Shown here: piece after piece, positions 11,879 through 23,402 of the stretch
How the letters are laid out: each line of letters opens with the position of its first letter
Numbering within the stretch: position 1 is the first letter of the stretch
Source: Phialocephala subalpina
Taxonomy: Eukaryota > Ascomycota > Leotiomycetes > Helotiales > Mollisiaceae
DNA: 64,000 nucleotides
NCBI GenBank assembly: GCA_900073065.1
Contig: FJOG01000003.1
Coordinates: forward strand, 667,108-731,107
Direction: 5' to 3'
Notes under the pieces: model-generated
Seen by the model: only the letters and a program-made list of their open reading frames with translations
Database searches by the model: none
What the model was told of the DNA's origin: nothing
Translations under genes and position numbers: made by a program

Positions 11879-13046
11879 GGTGCATGGTATCAGGCTGTGA
11901 TTTCAAATTAGGAACTTCTGGATAGATTAGAAGGAGATTACTTGCTAAGGGGTTGTAGTTTTGGGTGTCTCTGGAGGAAAGTTCGTCTCATTCATTCCTG
12001 AGGTCAACAACCTTGTCAACGATGAGGTTAACAAGTTTTGGATGTTGGACTGATGATCTCAATACTGGGAGGAACATAATATTCGCCTGGCTTTTTTCAT
12101 GCTTGTTTTAATACGATAGTTAGCTAGACTGGAGTAATGAATGCATGGATCTCATGACCACTTTTTGTTCGTTCGTGTGCCCAACGCTGCTTGATTGTGA
12201 TGTCAAAAACTTGAGTCTCTGCTCCTTTCTTAGATTCATGTGTAATACTGCTGGAATAATCTACATTTGTCTTGTCTCCCCAGTCAGACACGCCTTCGAG
12301 AGCTGATTAGAAAATATCCTGAAATTTTGGTGCAACCAAATATTCTTTACCAGGGAAAATCAACAAAACGACCCCCTTTTTTTTTTTTTAAAGAAAAAAA
12401 AAACCTATAGTTATACCACAATCAAGCAGATAAATTAGAATCTATTTAACGCATTAAATAGCGCATGCATTCTTGTGTGTACCATACTATTCATAGATAT
12501 TTATCACGACATGCAGTCTAAAAAACACAAATTGTTGGCAGCACTTTCCCCTCCGCAAAATCTCCCACCACAGCACTCTCCTAGCTAGTATTCCACCATT
12601 ATAGCATGCTACCTTTTAAGAACACTTGCCAGAGCCGTATGTAAGGTTCCTTACCCTCAGAGAGTAATGCGCATATGCATAGAGCATAGGCTGTGGAGGA
12701 CTAAAAGCCAATTGATCTTTATTGATCCCAGTATCTGGTTCACCAAAAAATGGAATTGTGTAAAGCTATACTTGTACCTAAAGGAAGTGAATTAGCTCTA
12801 TCAAATATCGAGATCTTAGTAGAATAGAAGCTTATCTAACGATTCTGCTGTTACTCAAGACCTGCGTACTATCGAGTCTTCTGGTTAGGTGTGGACTTTC
12901 GATATGTTGTGGGGTGTTCTCATGTAGAGGCTTTGAGTGGACAAGTTGCTAGGAAGAGAGAAGAGAGAAGCTTGATGGCAGTGTCACAGGTGTTGTGGGA
13001 GAGGAGATCAGAAAGTAGCTTAAGCTGGCTACTTTCAGCTTAAGTA
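11879..13046. other. Intergenic region downstream of the MFS gene
   Basis: No credible coding sequence. It holds a T13/A10 low-complexity palindrome at 12377-12402. A perfect 9-bp hairpin (CTTAAGCTG stem, 8-base loop) at 13019-13044 directly abuts the MITE. Confidence 0.4.
12377..12402. repeat. T13/A10 low-complexity palindrome
   Basis: Thirteen T followed by AAAG and a run of A. Simple sequence about 500 bases past the MFS stop codon. No function is claimed. Confidence 0.6.
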
Positions 13047-13184
13047 TCTCCTCCATGACTAAATCGAAGTTTCGAAAAGTCAATACAGTGGCGGGGTAAA
13101 ACAGTACCAAAATATGTCTGTGCCCCAGCAAATGTTACCCCTCTGTACTCAAAAAACAAAAGTTCGATTTAGTCATGGAGGAGA
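13047..13184. mobile_element. 138-bp MITE-like element with 21-bp terminal inverted repeats
   Basis: The left end (13047-13067) and right end (13164-13184) are perfect 21-base inverted repeats beginning TCTCCTCCATGAC. Each is flanked by a TA dinucleotide (13045-13046 and 13185-13186). Inverted repeats plus TA duplication point to a non-autonomous Tc1/mariner-type element. The interior has no ORF. It lies in the long gap between the efflux pump and the regulator. Confidence 0.7.
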
Positions 13185-13186
13185 TA

Positions 13187-13941
13187 ATGCCTAGAGAGAG
13201 CATAAGCGACATTTTCAAACTATGTTTGTTCGGCCAAAGCATGGTAGCTAAGCTACGCAAGGTATAGTACCAACTAATGAAGACATGAAATGAACATGGA
13301 AATTGAATTACGTTAAGTTAAAAGAGTTCAGCAGAAGCATGCAATGCGTTCTCTAAGACTTGACTCGTTTTAGAAATCAAACAAATGATAAGATAGCAAT
13401 AGGCTTTTTCTTGACTCCTAGGTAGAAGTATGGCAGCAACATCGTAACAACATCTTGGATATGCGCTTGCTAATATATCAGATCCAACACTGTTTCACCT
13501 ACCTGCAAAAGCCCGACAATCCACGGCTAGGATACCACCCATGCGTGTGCGAACGTGAAAGATGTAGTGGTCAAGTTCGTGCACTTCATCAGCTGGTGTC
13601 AATGATTCCGCGACTTTATACTTGTAATCCTGTTTGTCCCAGCTGTATAATATTAGCAGCAAGGTCACGGTGTGCTTGGGATGTGCGTACAGTTCGTTGG
13701 CTTTCCGAGGTTCTTGGGCCCCACGTCGAAGCTCGGGCTTTCGCTTTCTCGGATTTCAAAATTCGTCCGAAAACCCCGAGTCAATCACGTGGAACATGGC
13801 GCTCACATAATCACTTACCTACATCTGGTGCATCATGCGCCGCATCTTGGCTACAACATAAACTCACTCATTAATGCAGAAACCCTTTTACTACCTTGTA
13901 GCACCTTGTCAAAGCTAGAATCTTCGGCTACAGATTGTACG
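13187..13941. other. Promoter side of the Zn2Cys6 regulator
   Basis: Two overlapping frames of about 138 codons run through here, but they have no recognisable domain. One merely continues into exon 1 of the regulator, so they are treated as non-coding 5' sequence. Confidence 0.35.
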
Positions 13942-16171
13942 ATGTTCGAAACGTCACCGTCGAGCTCCTCAGGTTATTCAGCATTGAGGCCTGTACGCAA
14001 GGGAACAAAAAGTTGCGTCGAATGTGAGTGCAACCCATATCAAAACCACTCTTGCTCATGCTCCTGCTCTGTTAGGTCGACACCGTAAGATTCGATGTGT
14101 ATTTCGCCCAAACAAGCCATTGACTTGCATTTCTTGCTTCTCGCATGGCATCCGATGCGCGTCCCAAGCAGAAAGCGAACCTGTTCCCCCCACTCACGCG
14201 AGGATGAATCTGAGTGAGAGAGTTGCCCAACTGGAGAAAGAGTTAGCAGCTCTGCGTGTATACAAGGACGGTACGCCCCGCAAGAACTCTTTCATGGCGA
14301 ATGGAAAAGCACACTTTGATCCACCAACACCACCCGCGAATGGGGAAATATCAAGACCTCTCTCAGCCTTATCACCCACAGCTGCCAACAAGCTCCCCAT
14401 ACTCTCTCTATTCGACAATGCTATCCTCAAGACAAGCGAAACAAACAACGCTATATATGACTCCATTTCCCGCGAATTCGGCACTGGATCTCTCAGGCCA
14501 GTAAATTACCAAAGCACCCCTCACTTCCGAACGTCGAGGATCAAAAGAGCCAGAATCTGCGAGGCTCTCACCGATCTACTACCTTCTCAGTCTGCCATGT
14601 GTGAGCTTTTTGAGATCGGCGGGTTCTGGTGGGACCTTTTGCGAACATTGCATCCATACATGTGCTGCGAGGACGACAAAATGACGATCCAAAGCTATGT
14701 CCTTCTGGCTCTCAACCAAGATAATCCATGCATTCTTGGAAATGCACTATCTTGGCTTGCTTTGAGCATGCAATGTCTTCCTATGAGCTTCGACACTGGT
14801 CACCTTTGCCTACCGATGCCCCTCAATGACTTGACTCAGCATTATGTGTCAACCATTGATCGATTGATTCTGTGTGATGATGAAATATCAGTGTCTCTGG
14901 AGGGTATCGAGTGTAGTCTACTTCAAATTCATTTTTATCTCAATGTTGGTCGTCCGCGTAAGGCTTGGACAATCATCAGGAGAGCGCTCTCAAACGCGCT
15001 TTTATTGGGATTTCACAAGACTACGTCCCAAGCATCAACCACTCCATCACCGCATCATCAACGACGAGAGAATGTTTGGTGGCATTTGGTACAGTGTGAT
15101 ATCTTCCTCAGTCTGATGCTAGGCCTTGAAAGTTCCACAAACCCCCCGCTTTCAAACTCACAGGTCGAGCAACTGGCCCGCCCTGGCATCATACCCTGCG
15201 ACCTTTACAGAAGGAAACTGTTTACCGTGATCGGCAAGATCAATGACCGAAACCAAGCCATGCAAATTTCATCGGACACGACGTTAACGACCACGATGGA
15301 AATCAATCAGGAACTAGATGCACTTTACAGCCGTCTGCCACCAATATCCTGGAATCCGACTATGCACGAGAGTATATTAGCGCATTTCTGGCACTACCAA
15401 GCAAAAACGTACCTGCATCTTCCATTCATGCTCAAAGGCCCCTCCTCCAGCAATTTCGACGGCAATCGCACAGCCTGCATATCAGCGTCCCGCGATCTCG
15501 TGCATGTGTATATCAGAATGCGTGAGCTTGCTGGCGATAGGATCAATCTTTGCCGCATCGTGGACTTCCAAGTCTTCATGGCCACTGTGATCGTGATTCT
15601 TGGGATATTGGGCTACAGACCTACGTCTGTACCGCGGAATTACAGCCAAGAGGCGGAAGACTGGAAGCTGGTGTATCAGACGATGGAGGTTCTGAAAATG
15701 GTGTCTGCCGAGCCGGAGAGCTTGATTGCGGCTCAGTGTTTCCAAGCTTTGGAAGCACTTGTGTCCATTGCTAACGGCCAATTCTCAACCAACGGAGAGG
15801 CATCTGGACGCAAGATCTTCATTCCGTACTTTGGGATAATAAATGTAGCTCCCGTGAGCAACTTCATTAATGGGACGACTCAGGGCACGGCACCCCATCT
15901 GCAAAAAGTGGACCTCCCACCAACAACCAGCTCTCAAGCAAACAATCCCATCATCGACATCGATGTGTTCAGTGCATTCTCCTTTGGCAATGGTTTGCAA
16001 ACCTTGAACTCGGGTTTTCAGTCGGAGTTTCCCAATGATATGCTACTCCCGGATCCACTTGCTATAGATATTGATCAAGACTGGAGTTGGATGTTGAATA
16101 CCGATTATCAAATGAATGGACAAATGTTCTCTCACCCGGACGCTCCTTTCGAATCTGCGGGGGCCATTTAG
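13942..16171 (+). CDS. Zn2Cys6 fungal transcription factor
   Basis: Two exons, 13942-14023 and 14076-16171, join to 725 aa. The 52-bp intron falls inside the zinc cluster: splicing yields CVECRHRKIRC (residues 25-35), then C45, C48 and C55, i.e. CX2CX6CX9CX2CX6C. A short leucine-rich helix follows (ERVAQLEKELAALR), as in the dimerisation region of Gal4-type factors. A fungal-specific transcription factor middle domain spans about 180-480 (RRENVWWHLVQCDIFLSL). The C-terminus is acidic/aromatic (DQDWSWML) and may activate. It is a nuclear DNA-binding regulator, probably of the adjacent metabolite genes (inferred from position). No inactivating change is seen. Confidence 0.9.
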
Positions 16172-17246
16172 TGTCATCTTCTCCGGAGCGTCTGAGAAAA
16201 TATGGCGCACTTTTGGTAGCAACCAGATATTTTGAATCAACTGGTTTTTATTCATTAACATCCCACCACACTACACAATAAAGGTCTTGAGTAGTCAATG
16301 GTTTGGCAAATACTACAACTGGCCAGGATTCTTCCCGCGCCTCAACACTACCGAGACTTCATCAACAACAACCAGTTGTCATCTTCCGAGATTCAATCCC
16401 AGTATTTAAGTGACACACTTAACTACAGTTTCATCAATTACTCATCTGCAAACCCTAACTCTAGTAGTTCAGACATCAGCAACTCTCTGAAGACAACATC
16501 CGGCAGCTCTAGTCCCGATTTTACTCGGTATTTGAGTCCATCATCCAGCATAGATGAGGCTGACACGTATAAGCCTCCTAAATCGCCTATGTATATGGAT
16601 ATAACCAACGAGATTGATCCCCAGCTTCTCTGCCAACCGAATGTCCTACAAAATAGAGGTAACGAATCTCACCTTGTATAAGTGTAGGAGAGACTGGACT
16701 CCCGGTAATATTTATAGTAGTGCGATTGCAATCATCCTTCGTAAAGGATTTATGCCAGCGGAAAAAGTTGGTAATCTAATATTTGGATAATACGTTAATA
16801 TCTTTTGTACTTACTGCGTACTGAGAGATATCCATTGGGCAAAAGTTGCAAGTGCCCGAGGTTGCCAAGGTTCCCGAGGTCGTGGTCTGGTTAAGATGAG
16901 GAAGAGGATTTGACGGTGAGAGGAGTCGACGAAGAAAGATGTACTACAAGCACATGCAGGGTTTATAGTTAATCCGTGCCGGTTCCTCATCACGTGAATT
17001 ATAGCCTTAGGCATATTTGATTTATCGGCGGAACCAGAGCTTCGTATTACTCTTCAGTGGACGGGTGCCGCACTTAGTCGAGCGGGGTTACATCTGCGGC
17101 CAGCGAATCATAGCTATAACAAACGACCCGAACCACCAAATGTAACTCAATCCTCGAAACCTGTAGAAGCAACTTCGGTCAATTGATTATTTGATAGCGA
17201 ACCAATTGATCAATACCTATAATCCCTATATAACCCTATCAAATCA
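16172..17246. other. Intergenic region after the regulator
   Basis: Holds one Ser-rich open frame (16298-16681, listed separately). No other coding signal. The right part leads into an AT-rich transposon relic. Confidence 0.4.
16298..16681 (+). CDS. Possible small Ser/Asn-rich orphan protein
   Basis: An uninterrupted 127-codon frame with its own ATG, 126 bp after the regulator's stop. The product is Ser/Asn/Pro-rich (SSANPNSSSSDIS, YLSPSSSIDEAD), with no signal peptide, membrane segment or recognised domain. It could instead be 3' UTR of the regulator or a lost activation region. I do not recognise it. Confidence 0.25.
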   Translation: MVWQILQLARILPAPQHYRDFINNNQLSSSEIQSQYLSDTLNYSFINYSSANPNSSSSDISNSLKTTSGSSSPDFTRYLSPSSSIDEADTYKPPKSPMYMDITNEIDPQLLCQPNVLQNRGNESHLV

Positions 17247-17620
17247 TGTTCCAAATTAAACGCGAACAAATCAAATCGCTAAGATAACCGCTTTTACTAA
17301 TCGTTTATCTCAAGCTATTCAATTAGGAAAACCTAATACTCTAATAATGAGTACTAGAATTCTATGCGTATAAATCCAAATTATTAAAATTTATTTATAA
17401 TATTATATTATTATTTATTACTTTTAATAAACATTTTATTAAAATTAAAAAATATAATATTATAATTTTATTATAATAAATTTGTTTTTAAATTTTATTA
17501 TTATTATTAAATAATTTTAATTTCAATTATTATTTAATAATAATTTAAATATTTTTAATAAAATTTAAATTTAAATTTCATATAAAATAAATAAAAAATT
17601 ATTTATATAATATTTTTAAT
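17247..17620. mobile_element. AT-rich LTR-like relic (probable copia-type) abutting the enoyl reductase
   Basis: It begins TGTTCC, passes through LTR-like sequence with a TATAAATCC box near 17370, then becomes almost pure A/T to about 17620. The style resembles fungal copia LTRs degraded by RIP. No second LTR or target duplication was found. It ends exactly where the enoyl reductase reading frame starts without an ATG, so it marks the truncation point of that gene. Confidence 0.4.
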
Positions 17621-18660
17621 TTTGCTCCGAAGCGACGAGATCCTGGTTCGAGTAAAGCATGTCGCCTTAAATCCAGTCGACTGGAAGTCGATCGACCTCT
17701 CTCCTGCTGTTGGAGCGACCTGGGGCTGCGATTTCTCTGGAGAGGTCGTCAAGATTGGAAGCAGCGTGGGTGCGGTAATCTCGGTTGGGGATGCTGTTTG
17801 TGGTTGCACTCTGGGGAACAACCATGATGACGGGGACAATGGAGCTTTCGCAGAGTTCGTTGTCGTCGCCAGCAGCTTGGCTTTCAAGGTTCCAGTTGAG
17901 ATGTCGTTACAGCAAGCGGCAACCTTGGGTATTGGCCTGTCGACTGTTGGTCTCGCGCTTAACCACACGCTTGGCTTGCCCTTGCCGCGCGCTTCGGCTG
18001 TCGTGCCAACGGACGCCCCTCATCTTCTTATTTACGGGGGCGCCACTGCGACGGGGACTCTGGCTATACAAATGGCACGCTTGTAAGTCATCATCTTGGA
18101 GACTTTTTGAGATTTATTTGCTCACGATAGTCCTCAGGTCTGGGTTCTCACCAGTGGTTACTTGCTCGCCTCATAGTTTTGCTCTGGTGAAATCACTGGG
18201 AGCCATCGAGGCCTTCGACTACCAGTCACCGAGCTGTGGAATTGATATACAAACCTATACTCACAACTCGCTGCAATATGCTATGGACTGTATTACGGAC
18301 ACAAGATCAATGAAAACTTGTTATACAGCGATTGGCAAAGGTGGAGGTAAATATGTGTCTTTGGACCCGTTTCCCATCCGTGGTCATACCCGCCGAAACA
18401 TCAAGCCCCAATCTATTGTCGCATTCACCATGTACGGCAAAGCCATGACCCAGCCATTCAAACGGGATGCTCGGCCCCAAGATCGAAAATTCGCAGAGAT
18501 GTGGTATCAGCATTCCCAGAAGCTTCTTGACCTGGGGAAGATTACCCCGCATCCCCACGAAGAGAATCCTGGTGGTTTGGAAGGTGTTATTGCAGGCGCA
18601 GATAGGGGACGCAAAGGACAGATTTCGGGCGTCAAACTAGTGTATTCTATGTGGGAGTAG
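17621..18660 (+). pseudogene. 5'-truncated trans-acting enoyl reductase (medium-chain, LovC type)
   Basis: Two exons, 17621-18082 and 18138-18660, join in phase. Family landmarks are clear: DEILVRVKHVALNPVDWK, a GCDFSGEV segment, GDAVCG, the Rossmann segment LLIYGGATATGTLAIQMARL and TCSPHSFALVKSLGA. The zinc-less LovC-like enoyl reductases, which reduce polyketide chains in trans, share this pattern. The first roughly 30 residues and any ATG are missing: the frame runs straight into AT-rich transposon DNA. The rest has no stop. No polyketide synthase is present in the window. Use of a distant upstream exon cannot be excluded. Confidence 0.75.
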
Positions 18661-19224
18661 TCCAAAGATTCATCCTGCGTAAACTCAAATCCAACCTATA
18701 CCTTCGTGAAACTTCAAGAATTCGAGATCTTCACAGCATGTCCAGCGTCCATGATCTGAATGTTTGATATAGTAATCACTTGAGACATGGTCCCAAACCA
18801 TCAAAAGCGTGGGTTACGACATGTGACTAGAAAAAATGTCGAGTTAATGGAGCGTGGCACCGGTAGTCACGGCAGCCGTAGACTTCAGAATTCCGAGGGC
18901 GAATACTTTACTTCAGACGTCGAAAGCACGTTAAAATGGTCATTTCTAGGAATTAGAAGCAAAGATGGTAGATTTCCTATCTACATGGCCAACTATACAA
19001 GTGGAAGGGAGCTAGAGCAGAATAAATAACCCGGGGTATAATGAAATATTCGCCCGACGTTTCGATCGAGAGTGCCGTCGGGGTTCTCACCCCGCCACCT
19101 CTTTTTGTATTATATGCCGGTATCGCCGTTCATCTAGTATCGGAGCTAAGTCGCCCGCGCGCTGGTATTGATTATCCTCTTGCAAGATGAAAGGAGTTGT
19201 GGGAGCCATAGCATCTTTATGCCG
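18661..19224. other. Intergenic region between enoyl reductase and LINE relic
   Basis: An 80-codon frame (18787-19029) has no recognisable product. The stretch 19030-19200 may be 3' sequence of the LINE relic, but I see no poly-A tail. Confidence 0.35.
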
Positions 19225-19640
19225 CTAGTCCTCGGACTTTGTCCTTCTTGTCTCTCCATCCAGTAGTCTACTTAGCAAGAATGTCCACTGCCTCATTCCT
19301 TGGGACTCCCACATGTGCTGGGATCCATCTGATGGTAACTTCGCATTCCTTCTCCGTAGGGCGCTGCAAAGTCCGTGTATCTTCCGAAGGATGACTTGTC
19401 CTGACTGGTTCTTCGGTCGTGCTGAGGAGATAATGGAGGCTTGGTTATCTGTGAAGATCGGGTAGCGGTGTGGCTCACAGGGCCGAGAAGTGCCGAAGCT
19501 AGGCCTGCTTGGGTGTGGGGCGTCCGAGCTATGCGTGCCGTAGGTGTTGCTGCATGTTGATGCCTTGTGGCCTGTTGCCATTTTAATCGATTCCCAGATG
19601 CTTCGCCCTCCTCTGTTCCTTAGTTCTGAAAACACCTTGC
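19225..19640 (-). pseudogene. RNase H relic of a Tad1-like non-LTR retrotransposon
   Basis: One frame carries the RNase H segment PIFTDNQASIISS and SGQVILRKIHG. The adjacent frame (about 19350-19265) carries TIRWIPAHVGVPRNEAVDIL followed by AK and a TAG stop. These are consecutive parts of the RNase H domain that ends fungal LINE ORF2 proteins. A frameshift and a stop separate them. RT and endonuclease are absent, so this is a short relic just upstream of the P450. Confidence 0.75.
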
Positions 19641-19720
19641 TTACGATACTTGATTTCCTGATTGCTTGGACTGTTGCTTGTTTGTTGAATTGGTTTCTCG
19701 ATTAAGCCCCTTCCTCCAAA

Positions 19721-21343
19721 ATGACCCAAATATTTGCGTACACTGTCACCTTGGGATGCGTCACGATTCTACTCTCCCTTTGCAGAGTAGTCTATAATCG
19801 TATCCACTATATCACGCAAAGAAATGCAAGAGGTTGTGGTGTCATCAAGAAGTATCGCGGCTATGATCCGATCCTGGGACTCGATTTCGTCCTCGCCATG
19901 AAAAGCGCACTGAACGAGCATCGCTGGTTACCATGGCAGAAGGAGATCTTTGCTGCTCAAAATTCGAAAACATTCGAAGCCAACTTCTTCGGCTCTAGGA
20001 TGATTTACAGCTCCGAATCCGAAAACGTGAAAGCGATGTCGACATCTCATTGGAAGGAATTCGGCCTCCAGCCAATTCGATACGACAATGGTGTCGCTCA
20101 ACCATTCGCGGGTCCAGGTGTGAGCACGATGGATGGAGAGATGTGGCAGTATAGCAGGGACTTGATCAAACCATACTTCTCGAGGACTGGGTACTCAGAC
20201 CTTCTTCGACTTGAAGTACATGTTGCCCGGCTGCTGGATCGTGTTCCAAAAGATAACTCTACGTTCGACTTGCAACCCTTGCTTCAAAACTGGGTAACCA
20301 ATACCTCACCACACTCACTTTATAATTCTGACAAGAGAAATATTTCTTAGATACATCCACAGAATTCCTCTTCGGCGAGTCTCTCAACTCACTCACTCAC
20401 CCCGAGAAAGCAGAAGTCGCATGGGCAATGGTAGAGGTCATGCGTGGAATCCGAGTTCGGTTGCAGATGAGCAAGCTCCTCTTCCTCCACCACGACAAAA
20501 AATGGCTCGATGCCGTAGCCCTAGTCCACAGATTCATTGACAACCATATCGAAACCACGTTCGAACAGCTGGATGAGAGGAAAGTTGAACAAAAAGACAG
20601 CAAATCATCATCCGAAGAAGAAAGGACCGACCTCCTTTGGGACATGGCGAAACAACTCCCGGATAAGTTGGCACTCAGAAGCCAAATCCTAGCTGTTTTC
20701 GTGCCATCGAACGACACGACTTCCATCCATATCGCCAACATCTTTTTCGCTCTCGCCAGACATCCCCATGCGTGGGCGAAGTGTCGTGAAGAAATCCTAG
20801 CTCTTCGCTCAGCTCCCCTCACATTTGAGGTGCTGAGGGGATTGAAGTACGTCAACTGGGTCTTGAACGAAAGTAAGTCGAACACCAACATCCATTCAAA
20901 ATCTCTCACTAACAATACTCATAGCTCATCGACTATACCCCAACGGTATTCAAATGGTTCGTATCTGCACGGTCGATACCACCTTGCCTTGTTGAGGTGG
21001 TCCCGATGGCAAGAAGCCCATCTACATCCAGAAAGGAGATATCGTCCATTGCAATCGCTACTTAATGCATCGCGACCCCGATACCTGGGGCGAAGACGCA
21101 GAAGAGTTCCGTCCCGAACGTTGGGAGGAAATACGACCATTGTGGAGGTTCGTACCATTTGGTGGTGGACCCCGCATTTGTCCCGCGCATATCCTTGTGG
21201 CTACTGAGGCAGCCTACGTTTTGGTGAGGTTTGTTCAACGCTTCAAGGATATTGAAGCCAGGGATGAGAAACCGTATACTGCGGTCATGAGGATCGGGCC
21301 TAGCAACCTGAATGGGGTGAAGATAGGTCTAGTTGCTAATTGA
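19721..21343 (+). pseudogene. Cytochrome P450 (CYP52-like) with an in-frame stop
   Basis: Exons 19721-20293, 20338-20872 and 20925-21343 join in phase to 508 codons, normal P450 length. An N-terminal membrane anchor (residues 5-25) is followed by typical landmarks: DTSTEFLFGESL, the K-helix segment (NETHRLYP), FRPERW and the heme loop [10 protein letters not shown] with the Cys near residue 454. TGA at 20993-20995 interrupts exon 3 just after TVDTTLPC, before the heme loop, so any product would lack the heme ligand. The I-helix reads FVPSNDTT instead of AGxDTT, and the heme loop has CPA instead of CPG. Monooxygenase of the adjacent locus by position. Assembly error or readthrough remain possible. 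Confidence 0.75.
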
Positions 21344-21754
21344 AGTGAGCATGAGGTGGAACCAAAGTAGCGCAACTCTTCAACAGCTCAAACATTCCCA
21401 AACAATGAAGCCAATATACTTGATTTTAATGGCTTCAGATGGGTACGATTAGAATGGCGACAACTCGTATAACTCTCCGGCTGCATGAACTCAGCTTTAA
21501 CTCACAACTAAGCCTGATTTGACCCCAAGAAGAGCTTCAACGCAAGTAACTGATTTTACAGAGCTACGTTAAACTTAATGCTCATGATGCTTGTATAATT
21601 GTACTATTAATGTGCAGCATCAACGATGTTCGTTGAACTAGCTGCCACAACGTTAGTCCGTGACGAAGAAATGAGCACCACAACGCCTCGAATCATAGAT
21701 AAACCAAAAACCAAAAACAGACAAGATAATAAGCATCGAGACTCAATATCTATC
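21344..21754. other. Convergent intergenic region between P450 and methyltransferase relic
   Basis: No open frame of note. Both neighbours end toward it, so it should hold two 3' ends. Confidence 0.4.
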
Positions 21755-22186
21755 CTAACTCGTTCTAATAGCTACCTTTAACTGACCGGCATCAATATCC
21801 TTCACCTCCTCCTCCTTCCGTAGCGGGCCCTGCTCCTTCGTCACATTCTCATCACGCACCTCCTCAGCCGGAACCAACACCATAACAGCATTCATCACAG
21901 GCCAAGTATACGTATACGTCTCCAGAATCCTCAACTCCGCCTTCTCAACCAGGCTCCTAAACTCATCGGCCGTGCGCTCCTGAGATCCTAGCGCTGCCAC
22001 CATAGTGATATCCACAGACGTAGCATGCCAATGCACGCCCATGTTTGGAAGCACCATATCATCGATCAGAATCTTTAATTCTTTGTCTAGGGCCGGGATC
22101 AAGCTCTTCAGGATCAAAATGCATTTTTCATCTGCGTAGTCGTGGAGGATGTTACGTAGGTAATAGAATTTAGCTCCAAAGACTTT
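21755..22186 (-). pseudogene. C-terminal remnant of a fungal O-methyltransferase
   Basis: The frame carries the C-terminal third of a plant/fungal-type SAM O-methyltransferase: GAKFYYLRNILHDYADEKC with the catalytic His of HD, then ILIDDMVLPNMGVHWHAT, D and ERTADEFRSLVEKAEL. Resemblance starts abruptly at about 22186. The upstream minus-strand sequence does not encode the SAM-binding GxGxG region or the N-terminal dimerisation domain. A Lys/Glu-rich tail follows the conserved end. It is the third damaged tailoring enzyme in this locus. Confidence 0.75.
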
Positions 22187-23402
22187 CCATGTGGAGAGCG
22201 CGATCCGCGCAGAGGTGACCATAGGATCATGGATGATGGCTTCGTCTTCTCAGTCTTGGGCTTAAATTTATACCAGAATCTTAACACTTTTCGAGTAATC
22301 TGAGTGCTATTCAGTTTCAAAAGTGTTCCTCGCTCGACTCCTGTTAGCAAGCGTCTTTTCTTATTCTTATCTTAGCTCCCATAACGGTATATAAGCACGT
22401 ACATCTACTTCTGAAGAATAGCACAACCTTACCAATGTACCAACACCACCTGCTTGAAAGTGTGGAACGGGTGGAGGAAAAGTAAGAAATCCGACTTCAA
22501 CTTGACAATCTTGCCTATAAATCGAGTTTAGGGAGTTAATTTTGTAGCCAAGTTATAAATTCTTAGAGAAGGGGTGAGAGGATTGATTGTCATCTGGCTG
22601 ACAACGAAAGGGGAGTTGACAGCGTGGTTCAGTATGTCATCAGAAATTTCGGATGCTTCACTATAGGCTTTTCTGAAAACGAGCTCACTCCCACGAAACC
22701 GAACAACGACGGCATCATGCAGACTCCGTTGGGCAATCCTGAAGATCTCGTTCAGCACATCGGATTCTTGAAGCTTGACCGAAGTACTGTTGACGATGTT
22801 GAGTTTGTGGTATCGGAAGTGCCCATGCTCTTTTGTAGCCGCAGTCCTTGTGACACCTCCAAAATTTTGCCTGTGATTGTCCTTCAAGAGTGTTCCTCGC
22901 TTAAACGTTCCTTTGGCAAGTACCTACCCTTGATTCACCCTCAAACCCACCCCACTTCAACGAAGCATCACTTTTCGCAGTATATCAGCACCTTCTTTGC
23001 CTTTAAACATGGACTACAACCTCACCCGATGATACGCGTCCGCCTTCAGGTACGCAACCCAGAAATGATTTGAGCACAGGTGATACGAAGCTTAGTGGCA
23101 AGTTCTTTAAGTCGTGGAAGCTTCTAAGTTTCGCTCTTGCTGAAGCGCTGCAACCCCAGTAGAGTGAATAGACATGCTTTCATGCTGGAGTAATTGGCAG
23201 CAATGAGAAGTTGACAACAACTGGGCACAGCGTTGCTCTCCTTTGCCCGCCTCCTCCATGGTTCGAAGTCTTGAATTCACCTGTTAGGGGGCAGCTGTCA
23301 TTTTATTCATGAACCCATAGCTCGAGCCAATGCGAAGAACAGATTTGAAAGATCTCAGGGTGTTCGAACATAATCTCTACGATACTTTTGCTCAAATACA
23401 AA
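22187..23402. other. Gap between methyltransferase relic and HeLo-like gene
   Basis: Frames at 22528-22887 (minus) and 22624-23073 (plus) overlap each other and show no domain I recognise. One may hold further gene debris. Short similar strings near 22322 and 22892 (GTGTTCCTCGCT) hint at a small duplication. Confidence 0.3.

Noticed and set aside
13455..14088. Two long plus-strand frames (139 and 138 codons) before the Zn2Cys6 gene
   Set aside because: No domain and atypical composition. The second only runs through exon 1 of the regulator, whose own ATG at 13942 is a better start.
19721..21343. Reading the P450 TGA as selenocysteine
   Set aside because: Filamentous ascomycetes lack selenocysteine insertion machinery and P450s do not use it at this position.
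9944..22186. A functional biosynthetic gene cluster
   Set aside because: No PKS, NRPS, terpene synthase or other core enzyme is present, and all three tailoring enzymes are damaged. Only a relic is supported.
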